Positions 41,681 through 50,010 of a DNA stretch of 64,000 nt are shown one piece after another. Position numbers and translations under genes: made by a program. The DNA is taken from NCBI GenBank assembly GCA_030681645.1, contig JAUXRX010000017.1:310001-374000 (forward strand), given 5' to 3'. Source of the stretch: Archangium sp. (GTDB taxonomy: Bacteria; Myxococcota; Myxococcia; Myxococcales; Myxococcaceae). The notes under the pieces were generated by a model. That model made no database searches, was not told where the DNA came from, and was given only the letters and a program-made list of their open reading frames with translations. Within the stretch, counting starts at the first letter, position 1, and each line of letters starts with the position of its first letter.

Positions 41681-42532
41681 TCAGCGGCCCTGCGCGATGC
41701 GGCGGATCACCACTCCTGCGATCTGCATGCCGAAGATCGAGGTGACGAAGGCCACTGAGCCATCGATCTGGTTGCGCTCGTCGCACGAGTGAAATTTGTT
41801 CGCGCCGTGCGGGCAGACGCACATGAACCCGCCCGATGCTTCATCGTATTTCAGGTCGAACGGCTGGCGCCGCGGCTCGATCGAGAACACCGCGGTGATC
41901 CCCGTCGGCTTGTTCGTGTCGATGCCGTGCTTGCGCTTGAGCAGCTTGCGCACGTCCTTCGCGAACGGATCCATGTGCGTCTCGCACAGATCGTCCACGC
42001 GGATGTACGTCGGGTCGAGCCGGCCCGCCGCGCCCATGCAGCTCACCACGGGGATGCCGCGCTTCACGCACTCGTTGAGCAGGTGCAGCTTGGCCTTGAT
42101 GTTGTCGATCGCGTCGACCACGTAGTCGTACTTCCCCTCGAACATCTGCTCGGAGTTCTCCTCGCGGTAGAAGTCGACGATCGTCGTCAGCGAAATGTCA
42201 GGGTTGATGCTCTTGCACCGCTGGGCCATCAGCTCGGCCTTGGCCTTGCCCACCGTGCTCACCGTCGCGTGCAGCTGCCGGTTCGAGTTCGTCACGCACA
42301 CCACGTCGAAGTCGACCAGCGTCAGGTGCCCCACGCCGCTGCGCACCAGCCCTTCGACCGCGTAGCTGCCCACGCCGCCCAGCCCCACCACCAGGACCCG
42401 CGCGTCCTGCAGCCTGCGCATGCCCGCATCGCCGATCAGCCGCCCGGTGCGATCGAGGCGGCGGTGAAGGCGGAAGGGCTTCTCGACAGGCTGGGTTTCA
42501 ACCGGAGCTTCGAGCGAGGAGGCGAGCTGCAT
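41681..42532 (-). CDS. tcdA: tRNA threonylcarbamoyladenosine dehydratase TcdA (ThiF/E1-like)
   Basis: This 283-residue protein is an E1-like ATPase that cyclises t6A37 to ct6A in tRNA. It shows RTGRLIGDAGMRRLQDARVL, the ATP-binding GLGGVGSYAVEGLVRSG, the VTNSNRQ segment and DAIDNIKAKLHLL. The start has a perfect AGGAGG 6 nt upstream. The N-terminal 20 residues are an extra low-complexity leader. A strong inverted repeat lies between it and the upstream tatD gene. Confidence 0.92.
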   Translation of the reverse strand: MQLASSLEAPVETQPVEKPFRLHRRLDRTGRLIGDAGMRRLQDARVLVVGLGGVGSYAVEGLVRSGVGHLTLVDFDVVCVTNSNRQLHATVSTVGKAKAELMAQRCKSINPDISLTTIVDFYREENSEQMFEGKYDYVVDAIDNIKAKLHLLNECVKRGIPVVSCMGAAGRLDPTYIRVDDLCETHMDPFAKDVRKLLKRKHGIDTNKPTGITAVFSIEPRRQPFDLKYDEASGGFMCVCPHGANKFHSCDERNQIDGSVAFVTSIFGMQIAGVVIRRIAQGR

Positions 42533-42566
42533 CAGGACCTCCTACCAAGCCCAGCCGATTCGATCA

Positions 42567-42611
42567 CCCTCCCGGCTCTACCGGCATGAAACCGCCGTAG
42601 ATCCGGGAGGG
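42567..42611 (-). terminator. Perfect-arm inverted repeat between tatD and tcdA
   Basis: CCCTCCCGG (42567-42575) and CCGGGAGGG (42603-42611) are the outer arms; TCTACCGG/CCGCCGTAGA adds an imperfect inner stem, and ATCGATTCG-like sequence lies on both flanks. It sits 23 bp after the tatD stop and ends 34 bp before the tcdA ATG. It may terminate tatD or attenuate tcdA. No T run follows. Confidence 0.55.
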
Positions 42612-42633
42612 CATCGATTCGACCGAGCTTCGG

Positions 42634-43416
42634 TCAGGCCACCCCGAACCCGCACCGGAAGAACCGGCGGGCATTCTGGGTAGTCCGTTCGCGCAGCTCG
42701 ACCCCCAGGTACGTCCCCATCGAGTCGAGGATCAGGGGCAGCCAGGCCGGCTCACTGCGCTCACCCCGGTGAGGGTGCGGCGCCTGGTCGGGCGCGTCGG
42801 TCTCGCCCATCAAGCGCTCCAGGGGGATCTTCTTGAGCGCCTCCAGCGGCCGCCGCGCCTCGGGAAAGCTCACCGGCCCCGCGAACGAGAAGTGACAGCC
42901 CGCCTTCACGTAGAAGCCCGTCAGGTCCGCCGAGCCCGAGTAGCTGTGCATCAAGAGCCCCGCCTCGGGAATCGGGTGCTCCTTGAGGTAGCGCTGCAGA
43001 TGCGGGTGCGCCCGGTAGCAGTGCACCAGCAGCGGCAACTTGTACCGGTGGGCCAGCTCGAAGTGCTCATGCAGGATCCTCAGCTGCCGCTCGATCGGCG
43101 CCCCCGCCTCGCTCGGCCCATCGAGACCGCATTCGCCCACCGCGATGGCGCCGCCCTTGGCGAGCATCGAATCGAGCAGCGCCAGATGCCTCTCGTCCTG
43201 GTCCGCCGGCAGCGAAGGCAGCAGCTGCGGGTGAATGCCCAGGCCCACCTGCACCCGCGGATCGCGCTGGGGCCAGCCGAGCAGCGCTTCCCACGCGGTG
43301 GGCCCGATGGCGGGAATGACCAGGCCCGTGACCCCGGCCGCCCACGCGCGCGTGAGCACGTCGGATCGATCCGCGTCGAAGCGCGGCACGTCGAGGTGGC
43401 AGTGTGTGTCGATCAA
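42634..43416 (-). CDS. TatD family metal-dependent hydrolase
   Basis: This 260-residue TIM-barrel protein has metal ligands H5 and H7 (DTHCHLD), GLGIHP, GECGLD, LVHCYRAH and the closing GETDAPDQ. TatD enzymes are 3'-5' nucleases or related amidohydrolases acting in DNA repair and RNA turnover. At 260 residues it is the usual length. The start follows the Trm112-like gene by 1 bp, so the two are probably translationally coupled. Confidence 0.92.
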   Translation of the reverse strand: MIDTHCHLDVPRFDADRSDVLTRAWAAGVTGLVIPAIGPTAWEALLGWPQRDPRVQVGLGIHPQLLPSLPADQDERHLALLDSMLAKGGAIAVGECGLDGPSEAGAPIERQLRILHEHFELAHRYKLPLLVHCYRAHPHLQRYLKEHPIPEAGLLMHSYSGSADLTGFYVKAGCHFSFAGPVSFPEARRPLEALKKIPLERLMGETDAPDQAPHPHRGERSEPAWLPLILDSMGTYLGVELRERTTQNARRFFRCGFGVA

Positions 43417-43417
43417 C

Positions 43418-43648
43418 TCAGAAGTTCGGCTTCACGCCGTCACGCTTCGCCAGCTCGAGCAGGCGCTCGTGCTCAGACGCGTCGGCAGCCTTCGCCTCTT
43501 CGATCAACATCTGGGGCACGTCGTCTTCGACGCGGTACTTCCGCTTGAGCCGGGGGTTGTAGAGCACCTGCTCGGTCGCGAAGAACAACAGCGGGCCCTT
43601 GTCTTCGGGGCACGCCAGAATCTCGAGGAGCCTGGGGTCGAGCGGCAT
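43418..43648 (-). CDS. Trm112 family (YcaR-like) small protein
   Basis: This 76-residue protein has the Trm112 opening MPLDPRLLEILACPEDKGPLLF and a strand-rich middle (VLYNPRLKRKYRVEDDVPQMLIEEA). In many bacteria this fold lacks most zinc cysteines, as here, where one Cys remains. Family members activate or stabilise methyltransferases, but the bacterial partner is usually unknown. It is the first gene of the tatD pair. Confidence 0.88.
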   Translation of the reverse strand: MPLDPRLLEILACPEDKGPLLFFATEQVLYNPRLKRKYRVEDDVPQMLIEEAKAADASEHERLLELAKRDGVKPNF

Positions 43649-43816
43649 GCGGGGTCACCTACCACAGCGTGTCAATCCCGACACGGCACGCCGTCTGCGG
43701 GTCATTGCGCCTCCGTGAACCCACTGGCGAGAAGTGAATGAAACTCGTCTTCTTGATCTCCTCCCACGGGCTGCCTGGGCTTCACTGACCAGTCGCACAC
43801 AGGGCGGGCAAAACCC
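43649..43816. other. Intergenic region without a recognisable feature
   Basis: This 168-bp gap is less GC-rich than its surroundings. A 69-codon open frame overlaps it on the minus strand but lacks coding character. It presumably holds the tatD/Trm112 promoter. Confidence 0.4.
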
Positions 43817-44092
43817 TTACCAGCCAATTTCGTCATCACTGGCCTCATGACCGTATGTGACGACAGGAAGGTCCTTCTTGGCTGGCAAGCTCGCCCTCTC
43901 AAGCGGCTCAACCGAAGAGGACAGCTTCAGCTGCCCTCTCCGCACCGAGAACGCTGAGGCGATGTGATCACCCCAGGATCCCGCCTTCGGCTCAGTCGAA
44001 GCCTCGACTACGAAGCACGCAGGCCACTCGTAGTCCTGGTCGTCGACAGGCAGGCGCGGATCGCGAAACCACACTGTGTACACGAACCTCAT
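43817..44092 (-). CDS. Small conserved-looking protein of unknown function
   Basis: This protein is 91 residues from ATG 44092; an in-frame GTG at 44113 is the alternative. The pattern FVYTVWFRDPRLPVDDQDYEWPACFVVEA, then GSWGDHIASAFS, looks like a compact alpha/beta domain with conserved Trp and acidic residues rather than a chance frame. No domain is recognised, and it has no signal peptide. It stands alone, with modestly lower GC, which would fit an acquired gene, but that is weak evidence. Confidence 0.6.
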   Translation of the reverse strand: MRFVYTVWFRDPRLPVDDQDYEWPACFVVEASTEPKAGSWGDHIASAFSVRRGQLKLSSSVEPLERASLPAKKDLPVVTYGHEASDDEIGW

Positions 44093-44172
44093 GGCAGTCG
44101 GTCCATAGCGCACCTTGGTCTGTCTCGGCCTGTGCCAATCCCCGAGCGTGCGTCGGCCCCCTGAACGGGTGC

Positions 44173-45984
44173 GTGCAATCGCGCGTGCCGAACGCGCGCG
44201 CTTTCTCGTGGCACCTCGCCACCGACCAGAGTCTCATCGGGCCGATGGCCGTTCCCGGGCTGCAAGCGCACATCGAGTTCCAGGAGACGCCCGAGCCGCG
44301 GCTGATCGACAGGAAGACGGGCGGGGCGCTGCCGCTGACGGCCGCTGAGCGCCTGCTGCTGCTCTCGTGGGACGGATCCCCTTCGGCGGCGCGCCTGTCT
44401 GCCGCCGTCTTCGTGAAGGGCATCGACGTCGAGCCCTGGCAGGTCGGCCAGTTCTTCAACCGGCTCACCCGCCTCGGCTGCCTCGCGGTGGCGCCGCCGG
44501 CCATCCCCAACCTCGTCGCGCCCTCCTCGGGCGTGAGCAAGCTCGAGGACAAGGTGCCCCGCATGCGCGGTGATCTGCTGATCGTCCCCGCGCCGCGCAG
44601 CCGCTCGGTGTTCCACGTGGCTGACCCGAAGTCGAACCGCGCCTTCGGCCTGTTCGACACCGAGGTCTCGGTCGCGCGCATGCTCGACGGCAAGCGCAAG
44701 GTGAAGGACGTGCTCGAGAACGCCGCGAGGCTGGGCGTCGAGGTGAGCATCGATTCGCTCCAACACTTCATCTCTCACCTCAAGAGCTACCGCTTCATCG
44801 ACCAGGGCCTGCGCGAGGGCGAGTCGACCTGGCCGGCCCGGCAGCAATGGACCGAAGAGGAGCGCCAGCTCTACCAGTCCTCGATGAAGAACCTGCGCGA
44901 GGGCCACTTCGCCGAGGCGCTTTCGTTCGCCGAGTCACTCGAGGCCGCCTCCAGCTCGAAGGACGAAGCGCGGCTGCTCAAGCACCGCGTCGAGGTGGCG
45001 GCGCAGGGCGTGGTGGAGCTCGTGGTGACCTTCGCTGCGATGCACGCGACGCCCCAGGCGGCCGTGCCCGTGGCAGTGGTGCCTGCTTCCTCCGCGCCCG
45101 TGGTGGTGCCCCCCGCCGCTTCCGCGCGACTGATCTCGAAGCACCGCCGCGCGCTGGCCGTGGGTGGCGCGGTGCTGCTGCTGTTGCTCGTGCTCCTGCG
45201 CCCCGTGGAGGTGACGACGGTGGTCGCCTGCGAGCTGCAGGTCGAGCAGCTCGGCCTTCCCCGCACCGTCCGCGGAGGCAAGGTCGGCGCGCGCGACGTG
45301 GCTCCGGGTGCGCGCGTCGAGAAGGGCGCGGTGCTGGCCCGGCTCGGCTCGGGAGAATCGCCCGAGGTGCTCGCCACCAGGGTGAAGGCCCTCGAGGCCG
45401 CGCTCGCCGCGCTGCCCAGGCCCGTGACGGGGAAGAAGACCGAGCTCGCGCGCGCCCACCTGCAGAAGGTGCAGTCAGAGATGGTCGCGCTCGAGAGGAG
45501 CCGCAAGCGGGGCACCCGGGCCCAGCAGCAGGCGGCCGAACAGAAGCTCAGGGTGAAGCTGAAGGACCTGGTCGTCGCGAAGAGCACGCTCGACGCGCTC
45601 ACCCACGAGCTGACCCGCGCGCCGCTCGAGGCCGAGCTCAAGGCCGTGCGCGAAAAGAAGGACACGCTCGACGGAGCACTCTCGCGATCGATCGTCATCG
45701 CGCCGGTCGCCGGCGTCTTCGTGGGTGATGGGGCGTTGCCCGACGAGCTGGGCGTCAACGACAGCTACGGTCAGGTCGTCGCGCCGTACTTCAAGCTGGT
45801 GACGAGGGACGCACTGCCTGCTCGCATCGAGTCGGCCACCTTCCGCACGGGTGAATACGAAGCGGACGTGGGCATCGTCGCGGGCCAGCCGCGCTTCCCG
45901 GTGCGGCCGGCGTTCGTCGGCGCGAAGGGCACCCTCGAGGTGAAGGTGGGCCGCACGCCGTGGCTCTTCTCGCTCTTCAGATGA
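44173..45984 (+). CDS. PqqD-like/HlyD fusion: membrane-fusion protein
   Basis: This protein is about 603 residues from GTG 44173; ATG 44245 is also plausible. The N-terminal half is cytoplasmic, with two winged-helix-like segments; the second (about 135-215, ending LFDTEVSVARMLDGKRKVKDVL...HFISHLKSYRFI) resembles PqqD domains that bind peptide substrates. One transmembrane helix lies near 326-341. Periplasmic HlyD-like elements follow: a lipoyl-like hairpin (GGKVGARDVAPGARVEKGAVLARLG), a coiled coil and a beta-barrel part. It probably links an inner-membrane exporter to the outer membrane, but no ABC transporter gene is adjacent. Confidence 0.82.
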   Translation: MQSRVPNARAFSWHLATDQSLIGPMAVPGLQAHIEFQETPEPRLIDRKTGGALPLTAAERLLLLSWDGSPSAARLSAAVFVKGIDVEPWQVGQFFNRLTRLGCLAVAPPAIPNLVAPSSGVSKLEDKVPRMRGDLLIVPAPRSRSVFHVADPKSNRAFGLFDTEVSVARMLDGKRKVKDVLENAARLGVEVSIDSLQHFISHLKSYRFIDQGLREGESTWPARQQWTEEERQLYQSSMKNLREGHFAEALSFAESLEAASSSKDEARLLKHRVEVAAQGVVELVVTFAAMHATPQAAVPVAVVPASSAPVVVPPAASARLISKHRRALAVGGAVLLLLLVLLRPVEVTTVVACELQVEQLGLPRTVRGGKVGARDVAPGARVEKGAVLARLGSGESPEVLATRVKALEAALAALPRPVTGKKTELARAHLQKVQSEMVALERSRKRGTRAQQQAAEQKLRVKLKDLVVAKSTLDALTHELTRAPLEAELKAVREKKDTLDGALSRSIVIAPVAGVFVGDGALPDELGVNDSYGQVVAPYFKLVTRDALPARIESATFRTGEYEADVGIVAGQPRFPVRPAFVGAKGTLEVKVGRTPWLFSLFR

Positions 45985-46180
45985 AGACGAGCCGGCGGCC
46001 GACCCGGTCAGAGAGGCCCTGAGAGCCGAGCACCCTCATCACCTGGCCCGCATCGCCCAGGGCGTCGAAGGCTGCCGAGATCAGGTCTCCCACCGTCAAT
46101 ACCCGCGCCTCGACGGCCACCTTCAGCTTGTTGCGCATCTTCGGCATCGGTCGACGGCCCTGCATTTTGCTCTTCTTCAT
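45977..46180 (-). CDS. Basic 67-residue protein of unknown function
   Basis: The start ATG 46180 has GGAGGG 7 nt upstream, strong support that this is translated. The N-terminal 30 residues are very basic (KKSKMQGRRPMPKMRNKLK). The C-terminal half (ARVLTVGDLISAAFDALGDAGQ...LGSQGLSDRVGRRLVFI) looks folded. It contains no Cys. Its end overlaps the HlyD fusion gene by 8 bp in convergent orientation, and it is divergent from the TonB-receptor gene. It may be a nucleic-acid-binding or ribosome-associated protein; this is a guess from charge only. Confidence 0.65.
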   Translation of the reverse strand: MKKSKMQGRRPMPKMRNKLKVAVEARVLTVGDLISAAFDALGDAGQVMRVLGSQGLSDRVGRRLVFI

Positions 46181-46261
46181 GGTGTTCCCTCCGGTGAGAC
46201 CCGTTACACAGCAGGCCGCGTGCCAGCCCTTCGCTGTCGCGCTTCTGCGCACTTGAGACTC

Positions 46262-48955
46262 ATGCACATGGTTTGTTTTCGACCCACGGTCGGGTATTCC
46301 GCGATTCAGGTGAGTCGAGCTCTCGTGGTGACCCTGCTGTTTTCGCTGCTCTCAGGGCCGGCGTTTGCCTTCGAAGAGACCGTGCGCAGGCAGGAAATCG
46401 ACGCGGGGATCCACATCCCCGTGCTCACGAAGGCGCCCACGCTGGTCACCTTCATCCAGGCGCAATACCCCGCAGAAGCTGAGAAGCAGGGCCTGGCGGC
46501 GTCGGTGAAGCTGATGATCACGATCGGCGTCGACGGGCTGGTGGCCGAGGCGCAGGTCACTGCACCTGCAGGCATGGGCTTCGACGAGGCCGCGCTGGCC
46601 GCGGTGAAGCAGTTCGTGTTCACCCCAGCCGAGGTCGATTTCGCCCCAGCCCCGGTGCAGGTCGAATACGTCTACCACTTCGTCCTCGAGGTGGTCGCCG
46701 ACGCGGGGGAGGTGGAGCTCGCACCCGACGCCGGCGCCCCCGCGAAGCTCGAGGGGCAGCTCTTCGCCCGCGGCAGCCGGGGCTTCGTGCCGGGCGCCAT
46801 CGTCCGCTGCGACAACGCGCCCGACAAGGAGACGTACTCCGACGAGACCGGCCACTTCTCGCTCGAGGTGCCCTCGGGCATCTGCGAGGTGCGCATCGTC
46901 GCGGCCGACTTCGACGTGTTCAAGACGAAGGAACCGCTCGAGCCGGGCGAGACGAAAGAGGTGAAGTACTACGTGCTGCCCAGGCCCTCGGGCTACCAGA
47001 CGATCGTCCGCGACACGAAAGAGAAGAAGGAAGTCGTGCGCCGCACCCTGTCGCGCGCCGAGATCCAGAAGATCCCCGGGACCTTCGGCGACCCCATTCG
47101 CGTGGTGCAGAACTTCCCCGGCGTGGCGCGCGCGCCCTTCGGCCTGGGCCAGCTCATCGTCCGCGGCGCGAACCCGAACCAGACCCTCACCTTCTTCGAC
47201 GGCGTCGAGATCCCGCTGCTCTTCCACCTCGCCGGCGGGCCCTCGATCGTCAACGGTGAGTTCCTCGATCGGGTCGACTTCTTCCCCGGTGGTTTCGGAG
47301 CCCGCTACGGCCGCGCGGTCGGTGGCGTGGTCGACGTGTCCAGCCGGCGCGGCGCGGCCGATACCTGGCACGGCGTGGCCAAGGTCGACCTGCTCGACGC
47401 GAGCCTCTTCGTCGAGGTGCCGCTCGGCAAGGACGTCTCGGTCGCCGTCTCGGCGCGCCGCAGCTACATCGACGCGCTGCTGCCCCTGGTGCTCCCGAAG
47501 GACCCGCAGGGCGGCTCGCTGCTGATCCTCCCCGCGTACTGGGACTACCAGGTGCGGCTCGACGTCGGCGGCAAGAAGGGCGAGAAGCTCGCCGACGGCC
47601 AGTCGAGCTATTCGCTGTTCGCCTTCGGTTCAGACGACACCCTCAAGGTGATCGCCACGGGCGGCGGGCGCAACGTCGACGTCTCGGTCGAGACCCAGAC
47701 GACCTTTCACCGGCTGATCGGCACCTGGAACTACAAGGGCGGCAACACCAGCTTCAAGCTGACCCCGTACGCGGGCATCGACCTGGCGAAGGTGGACTTC
47801 GGCATCGCCAAGCTCAACGCCGACAACTTCATCGCGGGCCTCCGAGCCGACCTCGGCGTCGAGGTGAACAGCTTCTTCACCGTGCGCGCAGGCGCCGACA
47901 TCTTCAACGAGACGCTGGTGGGCAAGGCCGAGCTGCCGCTGATCGGCGGCGTGCAGTACGTGAGCTTCCCCGGCGCGGATCCGAAGGTGGGCACGCAGCA
48001 GATCGCGACGCTCATCAACACCTTCGACGGCGCCGTCTACACGGAAGCCGATTTCTCGATCGGCACCTTCACCGCCACGCCGGGCGTGCGGCTGAGCCAC
48101 GCGGTGATCCACGGCCAGGTGCGCGACGCGGTGGATCCACGGCTGTGGGCGCGCTGGCAGATCCTCGACACCACCTCGCTCAAGGGCTCCATCGGGCTCT
48201 ACACGCAGCCGCCGGCCGGCGAGACCATGGAACCGCCGCCCTTCGGCACGCCGTCGCTCAAGCACGAGCGCGCCTTCCAGAGCTCGCTGGGGGTGGCGCA
48301 CCGCTTCACCGACTACATCAACGTCGACCTCACCGGCTTCTACAACCGGCGCTACGACAACATCGTCACGCCGGGCACCACCACGGTGAACGACGACGGC
48401 AGCGTGACCACCACCCGCCAGGCCAACCTGGGGCTGGGCCGCGCCTACGGCCTCGAGGTGATGCTGCGCCACGAGGTCTCGAAGAACTTCTTCGGGTGGA
48501 TCGCCTACACCTTCAACCGCTCGGAGGATCGCCGGGCCGGCTCGGGCCGGGACTACGTGCAGAGCACCTTCGATCAGACGCACATCCTCACCGCGGTCGG
48601 CAGCTACAAGCTGCCCTTCGGCTTCGAGATAGGCGCGCGGTTCCGCTTCGTCACCGGCCGCCCCAAGACCGCCCTGGTGCACACCTTCGACATCTACCAG
48701 GCCGACTCGAACTCGTACTCGGGGCAGTTCGGCCCGACCAACGCCACCCGCATCAAGGACTTCCACCAGCTCGACATTCGCCTCGACAAGAACTTCGTCT
48801 TCCAGGCGTGGACGCTGGCCATCTACCTCGACGTGCAGAACGTCTACAACCAGCCCAACGTCGAGGCGACCTTCACCGACTACCGGCAGCGGCAGGAGTA
48901 CGACGTGCCCGGTATTCCCATTCTCCCCGTGCTCGGTATCAAGGCCTCGCTATGA
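46262..48955 (+). CDS. TonB-dependent receptor with N-terminal TonB C-terminal-like domain
   Basis: This protein is about 897 residues. The start is uncertain: ATG 46262, ATG 46268 or GTG 46310, the last giving the tidiest signal peptide (SRALVVTLLFSLLSGPAFA). The mature protein begins with a TonB C-terminal-like domain (TFIQAQYPAEAEKQGLAASV ... GFDEAALAAVKQFVFTPA). A carboxypeptidase-regulatory-like beta domain, a plug (PGVARAPFGLGQLIVRGANP, GARYGRAVGGVVDVSSR) and a beta-barrel follow. Having the energy-transducer domain on the receiver is unusual outside myxobacteria. It overlaps the following lipoprotein gene by 4 nt. Confidence 0.88.
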   Translation: MHMVCFRPTVGYSAIQVSRALVVTLLFSLLSGPAFAFEETVRRQEIDAGIHIPVLTKAPTLVTFIQAQYPAEAEKQGLAASVKLMITIGVDGLVAEAQVTAPAGMGFDEAALAAVKQFVFTPAEVDFAPAPVQVEYVYHFVLEVVADAGEVELAPDAGAPAKLEGQLFARGSRGFVPGAIVRCDNAPDKETYSDETGHFSLEVPSGICEVRIVAADFDVFKTKEPLEPGETKEVKYYVLPRPSGYQTIVRDTKEKKEVVRRTLSRAEIQKIPGTFGDPIRVVQNFPGVARAPFGLGQLIVRGANPNQTLTFFDGVEIPLLFHLAGGPSIVNGEFLDRVDFFPGGFGARYGRAVGGVVDVSSRRGAADTWHGVAKVDLLDASLFVEVPLGKDVSVAVSARRSYIDALLPLVLPKDPQGGSLLILPAYWDYQVRLDVGGKKGEKLADGQSSYSLFAFGSDDTLKVIATGGGRNVDVSVETQTTFHRLIGTWNYKGGNTSFKLTPYAGIDLAKVDFGIAKLNADNFIAGLRADLGVEVNSFFTVRAGADIFNETLVGKAELPLIGGVQYVSFPGADPKVGTQQIATLINTFDGAVYTEADFSIGTFTATPGVRLSHAVIHGQVRDAVDPRLWARWQILDTTSLKGSIGLYTQPPAGETMEPPPFGTPSLKHERAFQSSLGVAHRFTDYINVDLTGFYNRRYDNIVTPGTTTVNDDGSVTTTRQANLGLGRAYGLEVMLRHEVSKNFFGWIAYTFNRSEDRRAGSGRDYVQSTFDQTHILTAVGSYKLPFGFEIGARFRFVTGRPKTALVHTFDIYQADSNSYSGQFGPTNATRIKDFHQLDIRLDKNFVFQAWTLAIYLDVQNVYNQPNVEATFTDYRQRQEYDVPGIPILPVLGIKASL

Positions 48956-49950
48956 AAAGGGCGCTCCTCCTCGGCACCGTGCTGATCACCGCCTCGGCCT
49001 GCGTCACCGGCCAGGACGACCCGACCAGCGTTCACGATCTGCGCGTGCTGGGCATGCAGTTCGAGACGCCCGAGGTGATGATGACCGGCTGCAACGTGCA
49101 GTTGCTGCTCGGCGCGGCGGCGGGCGCGGGTGACGGCGGCACCATCATGCTCCCTCCGCAGTTCCAGGCGATCCTGGCGCTCTACGCGGGCCGCCAGCTC
49201 GAGTTCACCACGCTGATCGCAGACCCGGCCGGGGCAGGGCGCTCGCTCGACTACCGCCTGCTCGCCTGCGCCAACCGCGGTGATCGCGACTGCAACAACG
49301 AGGGTGACTTCATCGAGCTCAAGGCGGGCACCACCACCGCCGGTGAGCTCAAGCTGACCGTGGCGCCGGGGATTCAGTTCCTCGACGACGGGCTGGCCAC
49401 GCCGCTGCTGCTCGAGGTGATCAACCAGGACACCTTCAAGGGGCTGGGCGGCATCCGGGTGCCGGTGGTGCTCGAGCTCTCGGCGCCCGACACCGGCGAG
49501 AAGATCTACGCGCAGAAGCTGATGGTCTACACCTGCCAGTTCTTCCCCACGATGAAGCAGAACGTCACGCCCCGGCTGCCCGGCATCCTCTTCGACGGCG
49601 ATCCGTGGGCCGAGGGTGAGATCAAGAAGGTGCGCGGCAAGCAGGAGTTCCCCATGGAACCCGAAGACTTCCTCCCGCTCGAGGAGGACTACGTGGTGCC
49701 CAGCCTGGCGCTCAAGCCCGTCGACCTGCACGAGAGCTGGAAGGTCACCTGGATGACCACCAGCGGCACGATGAGCCCCTACAACTCGGGAGGCACCAAC
49801 CTCACCGGCGTCACCGGGCGCCACCGGGCGAAGTGGCGGCCCGATCAGTCGGCGACCGAAGGGAAGGACGTCGACTTCTACTTCGTGGTGCGCGACGGCC
49901 GCGGCGGCAGCTCCTGGCTCAAGCGAAGCCTGAGGTGGGAACCCGACTGA
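48952..49950 (+). CDS. Lipoprotein paired with the TonB-dependent receptor
   Basis: This 332-residue protein starts at ATG 48952, overlapping the receptor stop (ATGA). The signal peptide MKRALLLGTVLITASAC ends in a lipobox. The mature protein has Ig-like strands (DDPTSVHDLRVLGMQFETPEV; KVTWMTTSGTMSPYNSGG; VDFYFVVRDGRGG) and paired cysteines. By position it may be a surface ligand-capture partner, analogous to SusD-type pairing but not homologous by eye. No domain is recognised. Confidence 0.78.
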   Translation: MKRALLLGTVLITASACVTGQDDPTSVHDLRVLGMQFETPEVMMTGCNVQLLLGAAAGAGDGGTIMLPPQFQAILALYAGRQLEFTTLIADPAGAGRSLDYRLLACANRGDRDCNNEGDFIELKAGTTTAGELKLTVAPGIQFLDDGLATPLLLEVINQDTFKGLGGIRVPVVLELSAPDTGEKIYAQKLMVYTCQFFPTMKQNVTPRLPGILFDGDPWAEGEIKKVRGKQEFPMEPEDFLPLEEDYVVPSLALKPVDLHESWKVTWMTTSGTMSPYNSGGTNLTGVTGRHRAKWRPDQSATEGKDVDFYFVVRDGRGGSSWLKRSLRWEPD

Positions 49951-49957
49951 TCCTGTG

Positions 49958-50003
49958 CTCCCTCTCCCTGCGCGAGCGGGGAGAGGGCCGGGGTGAGGGG
50001 CCG
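49958..50003. repeat. Family A repeat between convergent genes
   Basis: CCCTCTCCC ... GGGAGAGGG arms, followed by GGGGTGAGGGG, fill the 60-bp gap between the receptor-associated lipoprotein and the convergent DNRLRE-like gene. Confidence 0.8.
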
Positions 50004-50010
50004 ATCGTAC

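Noticed and set aside
43702..43911. A 69-codon minus-strand frame
   Set aside because: It overlaps the better supported 91-residue gene and has no recognisable pattern or ribosome binding site.
45977..46267. A longer 96-codon version of the small basic gene
   Set aside because: The extra N-terminal residues cover the strong ribosome binding site of ATG 46180 and look non-coding.
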